The position numbers and the translations under genes are program-made. A DNA stretch of 64,000 bases, from contig JAGTRW010000012.1 of assembly GCA_018262095.1 (NCBI GenBank), positions 18,436-82,435 of the forward strand. Reading direction: 5' to 3'. The notes beneath the pieces were generated by a model, which was not told where the DNA came from, ran no database searches, and was given only the letters and a program-made list of their open reading frames with translations. Positions 9,710-18,097 of this stretch are shown one piece after another (positions within the stretch are counted from its first letter, which is position 1; every line of letters starts with the position of its first letter). This DNA is from Pseudomonadota bacterium. Its GTDB lineage: Bacteria > Pseudomonadota > Gammaproteobacteria > Burkholderiales > Rhodocyclaceae.

Positions 9710-9845
9710 GGAATTTTTTAATATTCTAGAAATGTGGGTTGATATGCCGACGAACGACGATGTCGATGTACCTCGTATCGCTGCCGAAAGCAGCTAGCCT
9801 GTGCTCAGCGCGGGGGCGCATGTGTTTTGTGTAAATGGATTCTCG

Positions 9846-10023
9846 GCAAGTTTATCCTTCCGAAATGGGGTGATGGCAAAGATATGATTCCGACTGATAG
9901 AGAGACGCACGGGTTTTTGGAATAAATTGGACGCAATGTGGCAACGATATGCTTCCAAAATCGAGCGGCAAGGATATGCTTCCAAGTAAAAGCCAGCCGG
10001 ATTACGGTTGGCTTTTTGTTTTT
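9846..10023 (+). repeat. Repeat copy B: four 17-bp motifs plus terminator hairpin
   Basis: Four related 17-mers lie in the same orientation: GGCAAGTTTATCCTTCC (9846), GGCAAAGATATGATTCC (9876), GGCAACGATATGCTTCC (9940) and GGCAAGGATATGCTTCC (9967). Positions 9939-10023 repeat 2724-2808 with three mismatches, including the hairpin at 9988-10017. The series looks like a more complete element end than copy A. An IS21-family end is my best explanation, unproven. Confidence 0.7.
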
Positions 10024-10585
10024 CATCTCCGAGAAGATTGCGCTTCAAAGAATCGAGGGGGACGACGTTTGTGGCAGATTTTCGGCTTCAGCGGTCATTG
10101 GGGAATCGCAACTTGGGCGGCCGTTGAGCGACAAATTTCAGCCATCCAATCATCGCCAAGAGCGGTTGCATTGAGGGAGCACTGAGCGGAGAGATTCAGG
10201 TCGCTTCGGAGTTTCCGCTTCTACGACGACAGTGCCTACCATAGCTGTGGATTCGGGCTGCTCTTTAGATGTTCCGTCGGCACGGTGACGAATAGATCTG
10301 CGCAGTGTTCGGATGAAGCACGCATTCAACGAAACACCGAGAGTTTTCGATGAAATCGCCCCGCAGGGAGAGCGTGGCGTTGAGGTAAGGCCCGTATCGT
10401 CATGTCCATGGCGTGTGAACAGTTCACTGCAGCCGTAGGTACACAATCGAGCCAATAACCGAGAGGCCGACGAGCCGGGCGAAGAACCTTCGCGGAAGGC
10501 CGGCGTCTACTAGGTCAACGTTACCGTCCTTTCTGGCCAATCGGCTGGATGTCTACCTGGTACCGTTTGCCACGAGGAGTAGGCA
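10024..10585. other. Intergenic, no gene recognised
   Basis: The part at 10034-10085 matches 28968-29002 apart from a 16-bp insertion or deletion, so it belongs to a scattered intergenic repeat. The rest holds only short frames without domains. The right end carries the msrB ribosome-binding site (GAGGAG). Confidence 0.4.
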
Positions 10586-11035
10586 ATGCGCAAATTCAGC
10601 AAGACCCACGAAGCCATATTGGCGCTCTCGCCCGAGCAGTATCGCGTCACGCAGCAAAACGGAACTGAACATCCCGGAACCGGGAGCTATCTGCATACCC
10701 ACGAACCGGGTATCTATGTCGATGTGGTGTCGGGCGAGCCGTTGTTCGCCTCAGCCGACAAATTCGAGTCGGGATGCGGCTGGCCCAGTTTTACCAGGCC
10801 CATAGACCCGGCCCATGTCAATGAACTGCGCGACACCACCCACGGCATGGCCCGCATCGAAGTACGCTCGACCCATGCGGACAGCCATCTTGGGCACGTT
10901 TTCCCCGACGGGCCAAGTGACCGCGGCGGACTACGCTACTGCATCAACTCAGCTTCGCTGCGCTTCATTCATCGCGACGCGATGGCGGCGGAGGGCTATG
11001 CAGCCTACCTGAACCAAGCGCAGGTCATGCCATGA
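10586..11035 (+). CDS. msrB: Peptide-methionine (R)-S-oxide reductase
   Basis: A 149-residue cytoplasmic enzyme that reduces the R epimer of methionine sulfoxide in proteins, using thioredoxin. GCGWPSF (residues 53-59) and the C-terminal [11 protein letters not shown] with the catalytic cysteine are diagnostic, as is [15 protein letters not shown]. The two CxxC zinc pairs present in many MsrB proteins are absent, which is a known variant. A good ribosome-binding site (GAGGAG) precedes the ATG. The stop overlaps the msrA start by 4 bp (ATGA), so the two repair enzymes for the two epimers are translationally coupled. Confidence 0.95.
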   Translation: MRKFSKTHEAILALSPEQYRVTQQNGTEHPGTGSYLHTHEPGIYVDVVSGEPLFASADKFESGCGWPSFTRPIDPAHVNELRDTTHGMARIEVRSTHADSHLGHVFPDGPSDRGGLRYCINSASLRFIHRDAMAAEGYAAYLNQAQVMP

Positions 11036-11553
11036 GCGACGAACGCGCAGTGCTTGCCGGCGGTTGCTTCTGGGGAGTGCAGGAGCTGATTCGCGGTGTC
11101 GACGGCGTCCTGTCGACGCGGGTCGGCTATGCGGGCGGCAATGTACCCAATGCGACCTATCGCAACCACGGAACCCATGCGGAAGCCGTTGAGATCGTCT
11201 TTGATCCTGCCCGTGTCAGTTATCGGCAGATCCTTGAGTTCTTCTTCCAGATTCATGACCCGAGCACACCTAATCGTCAGGGCAACGACGCTGGACCCAG
11301 TTATCGATCGGTGATCATCTATACCAGCGACGAGCAGAAGCGGGTGGCCGAAGACACGATCGCCGACGTCGATGCCTCGGGTCTGTGGCCCGGCAAGGTC
11401 GTCACCGAGCTCCTTCCCGCCGGCGACTTTTGGCCGGCCGAAGCCGAGCACCAGGATTACCTTCAGCGCATCCCCGATGGCTATACCTGCCATTTCGTTC
11501 GGCCGCGCTGGCGACTGCCGGTTTGCACCGATAAGCCTGGAAACGAGACGTGA
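11032..11553 (+). CDS. msrA: Peptide-methionine (S)-S-oxide reductase
   Basis: A 173-residue enzyme that reduces the S epimer of methionine sulfoxide. The catalytic motif GGCFWGVQE (residues 10-18) and the family blocks [20 protein letters not shown] and [11 protein letters not shown] are all present. The order msrB then msrA with a 4-bp overlap indicates an operon for oxidative or nitrosative damage repair, which fits the nearby NO-detoxification genes. The C-terminus extends a little past the core and includes one extra cysteine (LPVCTD) that could serve as a recycling cysteine; that role is inference. Confidence 0.95.
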   Translation: MSDERAVLAGGCFWGVQELIRGVDGVLSTRVGYAGGNVPNATYRNHGTHAEAVEIVFDPARVSYRQILEFFFQIHDPSTPNRQGNDAGPSYRSVIIYTSDEQKRVAEDTIADVDASGLWPGKVVTELLPAGDFWPAEAEHQDYLQRIPDGYTCHFVRPRWRLPVCTDKPGNET

Positions 11554-11581
11554 CCGCTAATTTTGAGCACAGACCCAACCG

Positions 11582-12580
11582 ATGAGGACGCTGCGCGACA
11601 CCCCACTTTCCATGCTCGATCTCGTTTCCGTCCGGGAAGACGGCTCCGTGGCCGAAGCACTGGCCACCTCCCTGAAGACCGCACAGCACGCCGAAACCCT
11701 GGGCTTTACGCGCTACTGGCTGGCGGAACACCACAACTTGCCTGGAATCGCCAGCTCGGCGACCGCCGTTCTGGTCGGTTATATCGCTGCCGGAACCCGA
11801 CGAATTCGTGTGGGTTCCGGCGGGATCATGCTCCCCAACCACGCGCCGCTGGTCGTTGCCGAGGCGTTCGGCACACTTGCCGAGCTGTACCCCGACCGTA
11901 TCGACCTGGGCCTGGGAAGGGCGCCGGGTACGGATCGGGTCACCATGCGGGCGCTGCGCCGGGATCGCGTCGAGACCGAGGCCGATTTCCCGCGCGATGT
12001 CGCCGATCTTCAGCAATTGCTGGGGCCGCCGCTGGCGGGGCAAGCCGTCGTTGCCATGCCGGGTGCCGGCACCAAGGTGCCGATCTGGCTGCTCGGTTCG
12101 AGCCTGTTCTCTGCCCGATTGGCCGCCGAGCGGGGCCTGCCCTATGCGTTCGCCGCACACTTCGCGCCGCGCTTGCTGCAGCAGGCTGTTGATCTGTACC
12201 GGCATGAGTTCCGTCCATCTGCCGCGCTGGCTCGACCGTACGTGATGATCGGCGTTCCGCTGATCGCTGCGCCGAGCGATGACGAGGCGCAATTCCTGGC
12301 CAGTAGCACTTACCAGCGTGTCCTCGGCATTTTGCGGGGAGACCGCGGCCGCTTTCCGCCGCCGGTTGAAGGCTACATGTCGCGCCTTGACCCGCACGAG
12401 CGCGACGCCATCGGCGACTTTCTCGGTGCCGCCGTGATCGGCAGCCCGGACAGCGTACGCCGGGGCCTGACGGAGCTTCTGCACAGCACGGCCGCGGATG
12501 AACTGATGCTCGTTTGTGACATTTACGATCCGGCGTTGCGCTTGCGTTCGCTTGACATTGTGGCGACATGCGCTGCATAG
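11582..12580 (+). CDS. LLM-class flavin-dependent oxidoreductase (luciferase-like)
   Basis: A 332-residue bacterial-luciferase-like monooxygenase of the MsnO8 type. Family blocks are [48 protein letters not shown] and [16 protein letters not shown]. Members use reduced flavin to oxidise an organic substrate, not necessarily emitting light; the substrate is unknown. It begins 28 nt after msrA and may be transcribed with it. No strong ribosome-binding site is visible, and a second ATG at 11612 is possible, but the longer form matches family length. Confidence 0.88.
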   Translation: MRTLRDTPLSMLDLVSVREDGSVAEALATSLKTAQHAETLGFTRYWLAEHHNLPGIASSATAVLVGYIAAGTRRIRVGSGGIMLPNHAPLVVAEAFGTLAELYPDRIDLGLGRAPGTDRVTMRALRRDRVETEADFPRDVADLQQLLGPPLAGQAVVAMPGAGTKVPIWLLGSSLFSARLAAERGLPYAFAAHFAPRLLQQAVDLYRHEFRPSAALARPYVMIGVPLIAAPSDDEAQFLASSTYQRVLGILRGDRGRFPPPVEGYMSRLDPHERDAIGDFLGAAVIGSPDSVRRGLTELLHSTAADELMLVCDIYDPALRLRSLDIVATCAA

Positions 12581-12745
12581 CGTTTTGCGTTCGGCAGCGC
12601 ACAGACCCGGTCGCCCAGGATTGTTAGTCTCGCACGGGCGATCGAATTTTTCGGCGCCACCCGCGAGCTTTGGTCGCAAGATTATGTTTCTACTACCGGC
12701 TTGGCAGCAACTCCAATACTGCCGTAGACCGGCAAGGAGTCGGCG

Positions 12746-12985
12746 ATGGAACAGCACACGCACACGATGAGTCACCTGTTTTCTCAACTCGGCCAAGACA
12801 GCGACGCAGCAGCCATCGCGCACTTCATCACAACCTACAGGTCGTTGCCGGGGGGAATTCGTTTGTCCGACGCGGCATTCTGGACGCCCACGCAAGCCGC
12901 TTTTTTGCGCGAGGCAATTCAGGACGACTCGGACTGGTCGGAGATTGTGGACCAGCTCAATTCAGCGCTGCACGCCCAGAGATAG
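12746..12985 (+). CDS. DUF2789 family protein
   Basis: A 79-residue protein recognised as DUF2789 by MSHLFSQLGQDSDAAAIAHF, the LPGGIRLSDAAFWTPTQAAF block and LREAIQDDSDWSEIVDQL. The function of the family is unknown. It is acidic and soluble with no membrane segment. AAGGAG about 10 nt upstream supports the ATG. Confidence 0.85.
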   Translation: MEQHTHTMSHLFSQLGQDSDAAAIAHFITTYRSLPGGIRLSDAAFWTPTQAAFLREAIQDDSDWSEIVDQLNSALHAQR

Positions 12986-12997
12986 GGACGCCTCGCC

Positions 12998-13273
12998 ATG
13001 AAGCGTTCGGAAACCGACTCGATGGGCAGCATCGACGTTGCGGCTGACTGTCTCTGGGGCGCCCAAACCCAACGCTCTCTTCGAGGAATGGGTCGTGCCC
13101 GCCGATATGATTCATTCGAGCGAGTAGGTCTTGCGGACGACGCCTGGTCGGCCATGCCTGCTGCAGCTGTCAATAAGCGTCGATGGCAAAGTCCGCGTAG
13201 AGGACCGTGTGATCGAGTTCGGACGCGGAGCAATCACGATATAGCGGCAAAAAACTGTCATATATCGACATGA
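12998..13273 (+). pseudogene. Decayed fumC (class II fumarate hydratase) 5' fragment
   Basis: The frame begins KRSETDSMGSIDVAADCLWG followed by AQTQRSL, which is the conserved class II fumarase N-terminus (consensus R-x-E-x-D-S-M-G ... W-G-A-Q-T-Q-R-S). Homology then breaks off: only a short AAAVNK echo of the next conserved block appears near 13155-13172, and about 400 further residues are missing. A full-length FumC is not encoded here. The remaining sequence to 13273 has no recognisable content. Confidence 0.7.
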
Positions 13274-13285
13274 ATCATCTGCAGG

Positions 13286-13483
13286 CTATTCCGATTCCTG
13301 ATCCGCAGGGTATTCGATACCCCAATCTCCGTGCTTATACCAATCTTCACCAATCAGTTCCGCCGGATGCTGAGTGCGACCCGAGCCGTTCCCACAATTG
13401 AGTGAGTCAACCGAACAATACTTGTCACACCCCCAGCAAATTCGTTCGGGATGTTTGGGGTTCAATGGAAACGGCTTTGCCAT
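13286..13483 (-). CDS. DUF3079 family small protein
   Basis: A 65-residue protein recognised by the family blocks FPLNPKHPERICWGCDKYC and NGSGRTQHPAELIGEDW. Three cysteines (CWGCDKYC plus a later C) suggest a metal or disulfide site. The function of DUF3079 is not known. It follows the broken PAS gene on the same strand with a 32-bp gap and may belong to that transcript. Confidence 0.85.
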   Translation of the reverse strand: MAKPFPLNPKHPERICWGCDKYCSVDSLNCGNGSGRTQHPAELIGEDWYKHGDWGIEYPADQESE

Positions 13484-13515
13484 CGTTTTTCCTTACTTCA
13501 GTCAATTGCTTTCGA

Positions 13516-13950
13516 TTACTGCCCTTGGGGGCCGGTAGCGGTACTTTCCCGAAAAATCTTCTCAGCCAAGTGGCGCTTCGTTACATCACGAGCCATCGCT
13601 ATAGACCCCGTGGCTTCACCGCCCCCATCTGTAATGATCGCGAAACTCATCTCGACAAAGATGCCCCCTCCATCGCGTTTCAGCGCGCGGGTAAGCGTCG
13701 CTCGTCCAGCATGTTGCGTCATGCCATTCGCCATCGCGCGGTTGAAGCCCGCCCAGTGGGCGGCACGCAGTCGCTCGGGAATAATCAGGTCGAGGCTTTG
13801 CCCTATGGCCTCGTCTTTTGTGTGGCCAAAAATCCCCACAGCGGCGGCATTCCAGAAGCGAATGACTCCTTCCGCATCGCTGTAAATGATGGCGTCTGCA
13901 ATTTATTCTGTGATCAGGCGATGGGTGTCGAATTGCGCGCTCAAGGTCAT
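13516..13950 (-). pseudogene. PAS-domain sensor protein with in-frame stop
   Basis: Translation from the ATG at 13950 gives MTLSAQFDTHRLITE, then TAA (13903-13905), then IADAIIYSDAEGVIRFWNAA and a complete PAS domain (HTKDEAIGQSLDLIIPERLR and so on to 13516). Homologous stand-alone PAS proteins read straight through this point, normally with a residue such as Gln. A CAA-to-TAA change would explain it. No good internal start exists before the PAS core. The gene start overlaps the stop of the upstream 82-residue gene by 4 bp. It is either a recent nonsense mutation or a sequencing error. Confidence 0.75.
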
Positions 13951-14195
13951 GATCTTTCTTCCGTCCCGGGTTTCGTCGAGGGTTCTTCTTTTCGAATAAT
14001 CGTCCAGGCATACATCACGCTGGTTTCGTTGAATTCGCGTCCTGTTTCCATATCACGCCACCAAATCTGTGACTGCGATACTGCCCCACAGTAGCGCCAA
14101 CGACGGCGTTCGCCGTTGCACAACTCAATCTCGTAGATTGCGTCCGGTTCTGCCTCGACCATTGTGGACTCGGCCTGCTTCCCTATAATTGACAT
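13947..14195 (-). CDS. Small hypothetical protein upstream of PAS gene
   Basis: An 82-residue soluble protein (MSIIGKQAESTMVEAEPDAI, then a Trp-rich core WRYCGAVSQSQIWWRDMETG). I do not recognise the family. The core could be a small beta domain. Its TGA overlaps the ATG of the PAS gene (ATGA), so the two were translationally coupled and probably work together in sensing. Confidence 0.55.
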   Translation of the reverse strand: MSIIGKQAESTMVEAEPDAIYEIELCNGERRRWRYCGAVSQSQIWWRDMETGREFNETSVMYAWTIIRKEEPSTKPGTEERS

Positions 14196-14280
14196 AAGAT
14201 AAACCGCCTAACTGAGATGCAAAAATTCCTGACCTGACCGACTGCCCTAGAGCACGAACAATAGGCACGGAAAGCCTTTC

Positions 14281-15480
14281 TCATCCCGGCTTGCCGTCCA
14301 ACCGGGGACGCGTCAGAACGGGCCAGTAACGCACCGCATAAAGACCGAACGCAGCGGCCCAAAGCAGCCCAGACAGTTCAATACTCACCAGGTACAGTCC
14401 TGGCGATGCGATTCCGCCGAAGACGCGAATGATCGCTGCCGCCTGGATCAGCACGAACGCCGTGATTTCGAAACCGTCGGCAATCAGCAGCCGCCCGGTA
14501 TGACCGCGCGCCGTCCGGGTCATCATGCCTAGGGTCAGGCCGCCAATGGCGCCGACCGTGAGTGCGTGGGCGGCATAGGAACCCGTCAGGAAACCCAGAG
14601 CCGTCAGGCCGCGCAAGATGAGATAGACGACGATCCAGGCATAGGCGGCATGAAGTATCCACACCAGTGGTGTAGCCAGGGTGCGCCACGGTTTCCACAG
14701 AAACAAGCGCCAGCCATTTGCCAGCGCACTGACGAGCGCAATCATGGCGACGATGGGCGGCGACCATTGCAGTAGAGCGGATACGAACAACAGCATCACC
14801 GATCCCAACGCCGCTTTTTCCACCAGCGGATGGCGCGTGGCGTTGGTGCCGGGGATGCCGTTATTGGTAAACATCGGGATCACGCGGCCTCCCATCACCA
14901 CCATGATGAAGAGGACCAGATCCAGTGCCAGTTGCAAGCCAAGGCGCGGCGATAGGTCGAAGCGTCCCTGCAAAGCCATGTGCACGGCAAAAATCAGTCC
15001 GCCCATCAATACCAGCAGACCGACGAAAAAATAGTTGCGCGTGTTTCGCGCTTTCCACAACGGAATACTGATGGCCACTGCGACGGCGAGTGGAAACGCG
15101 GCATTGATCACCGCCGCGGTCATCGCCAGCGGCGTCAATACCAGGACTCTGCCGGCGATCCAGAGCGCTGCCAAGGCCATCAAGGGTACGCCGCTGGGCG
15201 TGGCTTGGTTGGTCCACGCCCGTACCGCAGTCGGCAGGAAACCTGCAATGATCGCCATTGCGTAGCCGAACAGCATTTCATGGCCGTGCCACGATGCTCC
15301 CGAGAGATAGGCGGCGGGCAGGAATCCCGAAAACTGCGCGACCCAGAGGATTACGCTAATCGCGCTGAACACGCTCGCCAACAAGTAGAACGGGCGAAAA
15401 CCCAGATTCCAAAGTGCGAAAGTGGCTTGATTCGCGGGTTCGATCGCTGATGGCGGTCGAACTAGGGGTAATTGGTTCAT
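14281..15480 (-). CDS. nnrS: NnrS family protein
   Basis: A 399-residue haem- and copper-containing membrane protein of the NnrS family, linked to NO stress and denitrification. It has about 12 hydrophobic segments. The family blocks LWNLGFRPFYLLASVFSAIS, SWHGHEMLFGYAMAIIAGFL and GAIGGLTLGMMTRTARGHTG include the conserved histidines. NnrS is thought to relieve nitrosative stress, possibly by limiting dinitrosyl-iron complexes. It begins 28 nt after ccoG, so both probably share the NsrR-type operator upstream of ccoG. Confidence 0.93.
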   Translation of the reverse strand: MNQLPLVRPPSAIEPANQATFALWNLGFRPFYLLASVFSAISVILWVAQFSGFLPAAYLSGASWHGHEMLFGYAMAIIAGFLPTAVRAWTNQATPSGVPLMALAALWIAGRVLVLTPLAMTAAVINAAFPLAVAVAISIPLWKARNTRNYFFVGLLVLMGGLIFAVHMALQGRFDLSPRLGLQLALDLVLFIMVVMGGRVIPMFTNNGIPGTNATRHPLVEKAALGSVMLLFVSALLQWSPPIVAMIALVSALANGWRLFLWKPWRTLATPLVWILHAAYAWIVVYLILRGLTALGFLTGSYAAHALTVGAIGGLTLGMMTRTARGHTGRLLIADGFEITAFVLIQAAAIIRVFGGIASPGLYLVSIELSGLLWAAAFGLYAVRYWPVLTRPRLDGKPG

Positions 15481-15508
15481 TTGAACTCCTTTTTGTATCG
15501 CCTTGCCG

Positions 15509-16915
15509 TCAAGGCATCCAGAATTTCGACTGCTCGGTCACCGCAACGGTCGCGTCGCCGACATCTTCGACCTTGAATTCGATTGGGTTCGCGCCGGCCT
15601 TGGCTGCGCCGGGATCGGCGCTGAGCACGATGGTCTGACTACCCATTTCGCCGCCCCTTACGGTGATCGGCCGATCGTTTTCGAGGCGGATGCCGTCGAT
15701 TCCGGCGATGCTGAGACGGAAGGTTCGCGTCCGGTCGCCGGTGTTCATGATCTTCAACTCGTAGATGTTGTCGATGCTGCCGTCGTCGGCTTCGCGCGAC
15801 AGCGTGCCGTGATCCTTCAATATGTTGACCTTCAAGGGGATGCGCGTCGCCAGAGACCAGGCCGTTGCCGCCGTGAGCAGAAAGAGAACCGCGCTGTAAA
15901 TGATTACTCGTGGCCGGAAAGCGCGGCGTACGATATCCATCGGACCGTAGCGCTTGCTGACGGCGTTCTGCGTCGAATAACGGATCAACCCGCGCGGGTA
16001 GTCCATCTTGTCCATCACCTGATCGCAGGCGTCGATACACGCGGCGCAGCCAATGCACTCGTTCTGCAAGCCGTCGCGAATGTCGATTCCGGTCGGACAG
16101 ACCTGGACGCAAATGCCGCAATCGACACAGTCGCCCAAGCCTTGCGCGGGGTGGTCGACCGCCTTGGCGCGTGCTCCGCGCGATTCGCCGCGCTCGACGT
16201 CGTAGGCGATGATCAGTGTATCGGGGTCGAACATGACGAACTGGAAGCGGGCGTAGGGGCAGATCTGGCGACACATCTGTTCGCGCAGGAAGCCGGCGTT
16301 GCCGTAGGTGGCCAGAGCGTAAAAACCGACCCAGAACGACGACCAGGCGCCCGGTGACAATGAAAAAATGTCGCGCGCCAGATCGTGAATCGGCGTGAAA
16401 TAGCCGACAAAGGTAAATCCTGTCCACAGCGAAAAGATCATCCAGGTCGCATGCTTGGCCGTTTTTATTGCCAATTTTCGCGGCGTCCACGGCGCCGCGT
16501 CGAGCTTGATGCGTTGCGGCCGTTCGCCTTCGATGACCTTCTCGAACCATAGGAAGATTTCCGTATAGACGGTTTGCGGGCAGGTATAGCCGCACCACAG
16601 GCGGCCGGCGACGGCCGTGAACAGAAATAGCGCGAGCGCACCCAAGACCATCAGCGGGACAAGATAGATCGTGTCTTGCGGCCACAGCACCAAGTCGAAG
16701 AAGTAAAACTTGCGCTGATCGATATCAAGCAGGATGGCCTGCCGGCCGTGCCAGGGCAACCAACACAGGCCATAGAAAACAAGCTGGGTCAGCCAGACGA
16801 AAATCCAGCGCCAGCGGGTGAAGGCGCCTTTGATCGTACGCGGATAGACCTTGGCCTCCGGATCGAAGATCGGCTTGATGGGGATGACTTTTCTGGGCAC
16901 TGGCTGATGGCGCAT
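15509..16915 (-). CDS. ccoG: Cytochrome oxidase accessory protein CcoG (FixG/RdxA)
   Basis: A polytopic membrane ferredoxin of 468 residues with about five membrane segments. Iron-sulfur motifs include CVDCGICVQVCPTGIDIRDG and CIGCAACIDACDQVMDKMDY, with an outer CPYARFQFVMFD segment. The C-terminus is an immunoglobulin-like periplasmic domain. CcoG reduces or handles copper for cbb3 oxidase assembly; here it sits with nnrS rather than ccoNOPQ, suggesting use under NO. The ATG at 16915 is preferred over an upstream TTG at 16972, because the latter would lie inside the NsrR-like box. Confidence 0.93.
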   Translation of the reverse strand: MRHQPVPRKVIPIKPIFDPEAKVYPRTIKGAFTRWRWIFVWLTQLVFYGLCWLPWHGRQAILLDIDQRKFYFFDLVLWPQDTIYLVPLMVLGALALFLFTAVAGRLWCGYTCPQTVYTEIFLWFEKVIEGERPQRIKLDAAPWTPRKLAIKTAKHATWMIFSLWTGFTFVGYFTPIHDLARDIFSLSPGAWSSFWVGFYALATYGNAGFLREQMCRQICPYARFQFVMFDPDTLIIAYDVERGESRGARAKAVDHPAQGLGDCVDCGICVQVCPTGIDIRDGLQNECIGCAACIDACDQVMDKMDYPRGLIRYSTQNAVSKRYGPMDIVRRAFRPRVIIYSAVLFLLTAATAWSLATRIPLKVNILKDHGTLSREADDGSIDNIYELKIMNTGDRTRTFRLSIAGIDGIRLENDRPITVRGGEMGSQTIVLSADPGAAKAGANPIEFKVEDVGDATVAVTEQSKFWMP

Positions 16916-16963
16916 AGCTCTCGTGACGTCCGATTCTGGTGGATTGCGCGTGAGTCTTGCAAT

Positions 16964-16986
16964 AAGATTCAAATGAATTGCATCTA
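16964..16986 (-). promoter_or_regulatory. NsrR-like box upstream of ccoG-nnrS
   Basis: A 23-bp imperfect palindrome with halves AAGATTCAAAT and AATTGCATCTA around one base. It fits the NsrR consensus halves AAGATGYATTT and AAATRCATCTT. It ends 49 bp before the ccoG start, and its right half is identical to that of the norB box at 20436. Confidence 0.65.
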
Positions 16987-17010
16987 CATGCTATCAATCC
17001 TTTGCCGAAT

Positions 17011-17033
17011 AAGCAATAATATAAATACATCTT
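17011..17033 (+). promoter_or_regulatory. NsrR-like box upstream of nsrR
   Basis: The right half AAATACATCTT is a perfect match to the NsrR half-site; the left half AAGCAATAATA is degenerate. It ends 11 bp before the nsrR start codon, so binding there would block its own translation initiation region. This indicates autoregulation. Confidence 0.6.
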
Positions 17034-17044
17034 AAAGAACAGCC

Positions 17045-17506
17045 ATGAGACTAAGCTCATTTTCCGACTACAGCCTGCGCGTGCTGATGTATCTGGGGGT
17101 TCAATCGGACCGCCTGGCGACCATTTCAGAGATTGCTGCGGCGCACGAGATTTCTGAAAACCACCTGATGAAAGTAGTGCATCAGCTCGGACGCGGCGGA
17201 TACCTCGAGACAGTTCGCGGCAAAGGCGGTGGGATGCGTTTGGCGCGAGCGCCGAAGGAAATCGTACTGGGCGAGGTGATTCGGCAAACCGAAGGCGACA
17301 TCGCGATGGTCGAGTGTTTCAGCGGCAATTCATCGTGCAGGATTCTGTCGGCTTGTCGTTTGCGTGGCATTCTAGGCGAAGCCTTGAATGCCATGTTCTT
17401 GGTGCTCGACGGTTACACGCTCGCCGACCTCCTGGAAAAGCCGCAGGAGCACTTGATGGCCATTCGCTGGAAAGACAGCGTACCGCAGAAAAATCTGACC
17501 AACTAG
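17045..17506 (+). CDS. nsrR: Rrf2-family NO-sensing repressor NsrR
   Basis: A 153-residue Rrf2 regulator holding an iron-sulfur cluster that NO destroys, which releases DNA. The N-terminal winged helix (RLSSFSDYSLRVLMYLGVQ) and recognition helix (ISENHLMKVVHQLGRGGYLE) are typical of NsrR. Three cysteines at 91, 98 and 104 are the cluster ligands. It is divergent from ccoG-nnrS, and boxes fitting NsrR lie in front of itself, ccoG and norB. Target prediction is therefore unusually consistent. Confidence 0.93.
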   Translation: MRLSSFSDYSLRVLMYLGVQSDRLATISEIAAAHEISENHLMKVVHQLGRGGYLETVRGKGGGMRLARAPKEIVLGEVIRQTEGDIAMVECFSGNSSCRILSACRLRGILGEALNAMFLVLDGYTLADLLEKPQEHLMAIRWKDSVPQKNLTN

Positions 17507-17603
17507 GTCCGGGTCGGCAAGCCCCTGGCCAACTTTGGAAGATGATTCTGCCATCGTTTCGAGTGTTTCGTGTGCATGAATTGTTGAAGTTGAATCGGTC
17601 AAT

Positions 17604-17990
17604 ATGAAGCGACATCCAAAACTGCAAGACCTTTCGCGCGAGCACCACAGTGCATTGCAGTTGGCACTCAAAGCCAAACGCGCCGCAATGTCGGGCGACC
17701 AAACAAAAGTTGAAACGACAGCGGTGGCCTGCCTTGCAGCTTTTTTCTCGGCGCTCGATCCCCACTTTGTCATCGAGGAAGACAGCTTGTTGCCGTTGCT
17801 GGTTAAGGCCGGTGAAGACAGACTCGTAAAGCGGCTTCAGTATGATCACGGGGAACTGCGCCGCCTCGCCCTTCAATTGGAGCACGCTGACGCCGCGACA
17901 TTGCTGTGTTTCGCCGAACTTTTGATGTCCCATGTGCGTTTTGAAGAACGTGAGATGTTCGTAGTTCTTGAAGCGCATCTGGCGGTGTAG
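17604..17990 (+). CDS. Hemerythrin HHE-domain protein
   Basis: A 128-residue four-helix protein with the hemerythrin-like His/Glu pattern: LSREHHSALQLALKAKR, DPHFVIEEDSLLPLL, YDHGELRRLALQLEH and SHVRFEEREMF supply the diiron ligands. Such proteins bind O2 or NO or help repair iron-sulfur clusters. It lies 97 bp after nsrR on the same strand and converges on norB, which suggests a role in NO handling. That role is inferred from context. Confidence 0.85.
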   Translation: MKRHPKLQDLSREHHSALQLALKAKRAAMSGDQTKVETTAVACLAAFFSALDPHFVIEEDSLLPLLVKAGEDRLVKRLQYDHGELRRLALQLEHADAATLLCFAELLMSHVRFEEREMFVVLEAHLAV

Positions 17991-18050
17991 GCGCTCGCCA
18001 ATCGCAATCGTGCACAGATAGATGCCATCGGCGAGTGGGGGCGAATGACG

Positions 18051-18083
18051 ATGCGGCCGGGATCGAATGATTCCCGGCCGCAT
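18051..18083. terminator. Hairpin between convergent hemerythrin gene and norB
   Basis: A perfect 12-bp stem (ATGCGGCCGGGA with TCCCGGCCGCAT) and a 9-nt loop lie in the 107-bp gap between two converging genes. No T tract follows on either strand, so it is terminator-like rather than a classical intrinsic terminator. Confidence 0.5.
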
Positions 18084-18097
18084 TCAAATGCGATCGA

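Noticed and set aside
10150..10455. 101-codon minus-strand frame before msrB
   Set aside because: No ribosome-binding site and biased composition; no domain seen.
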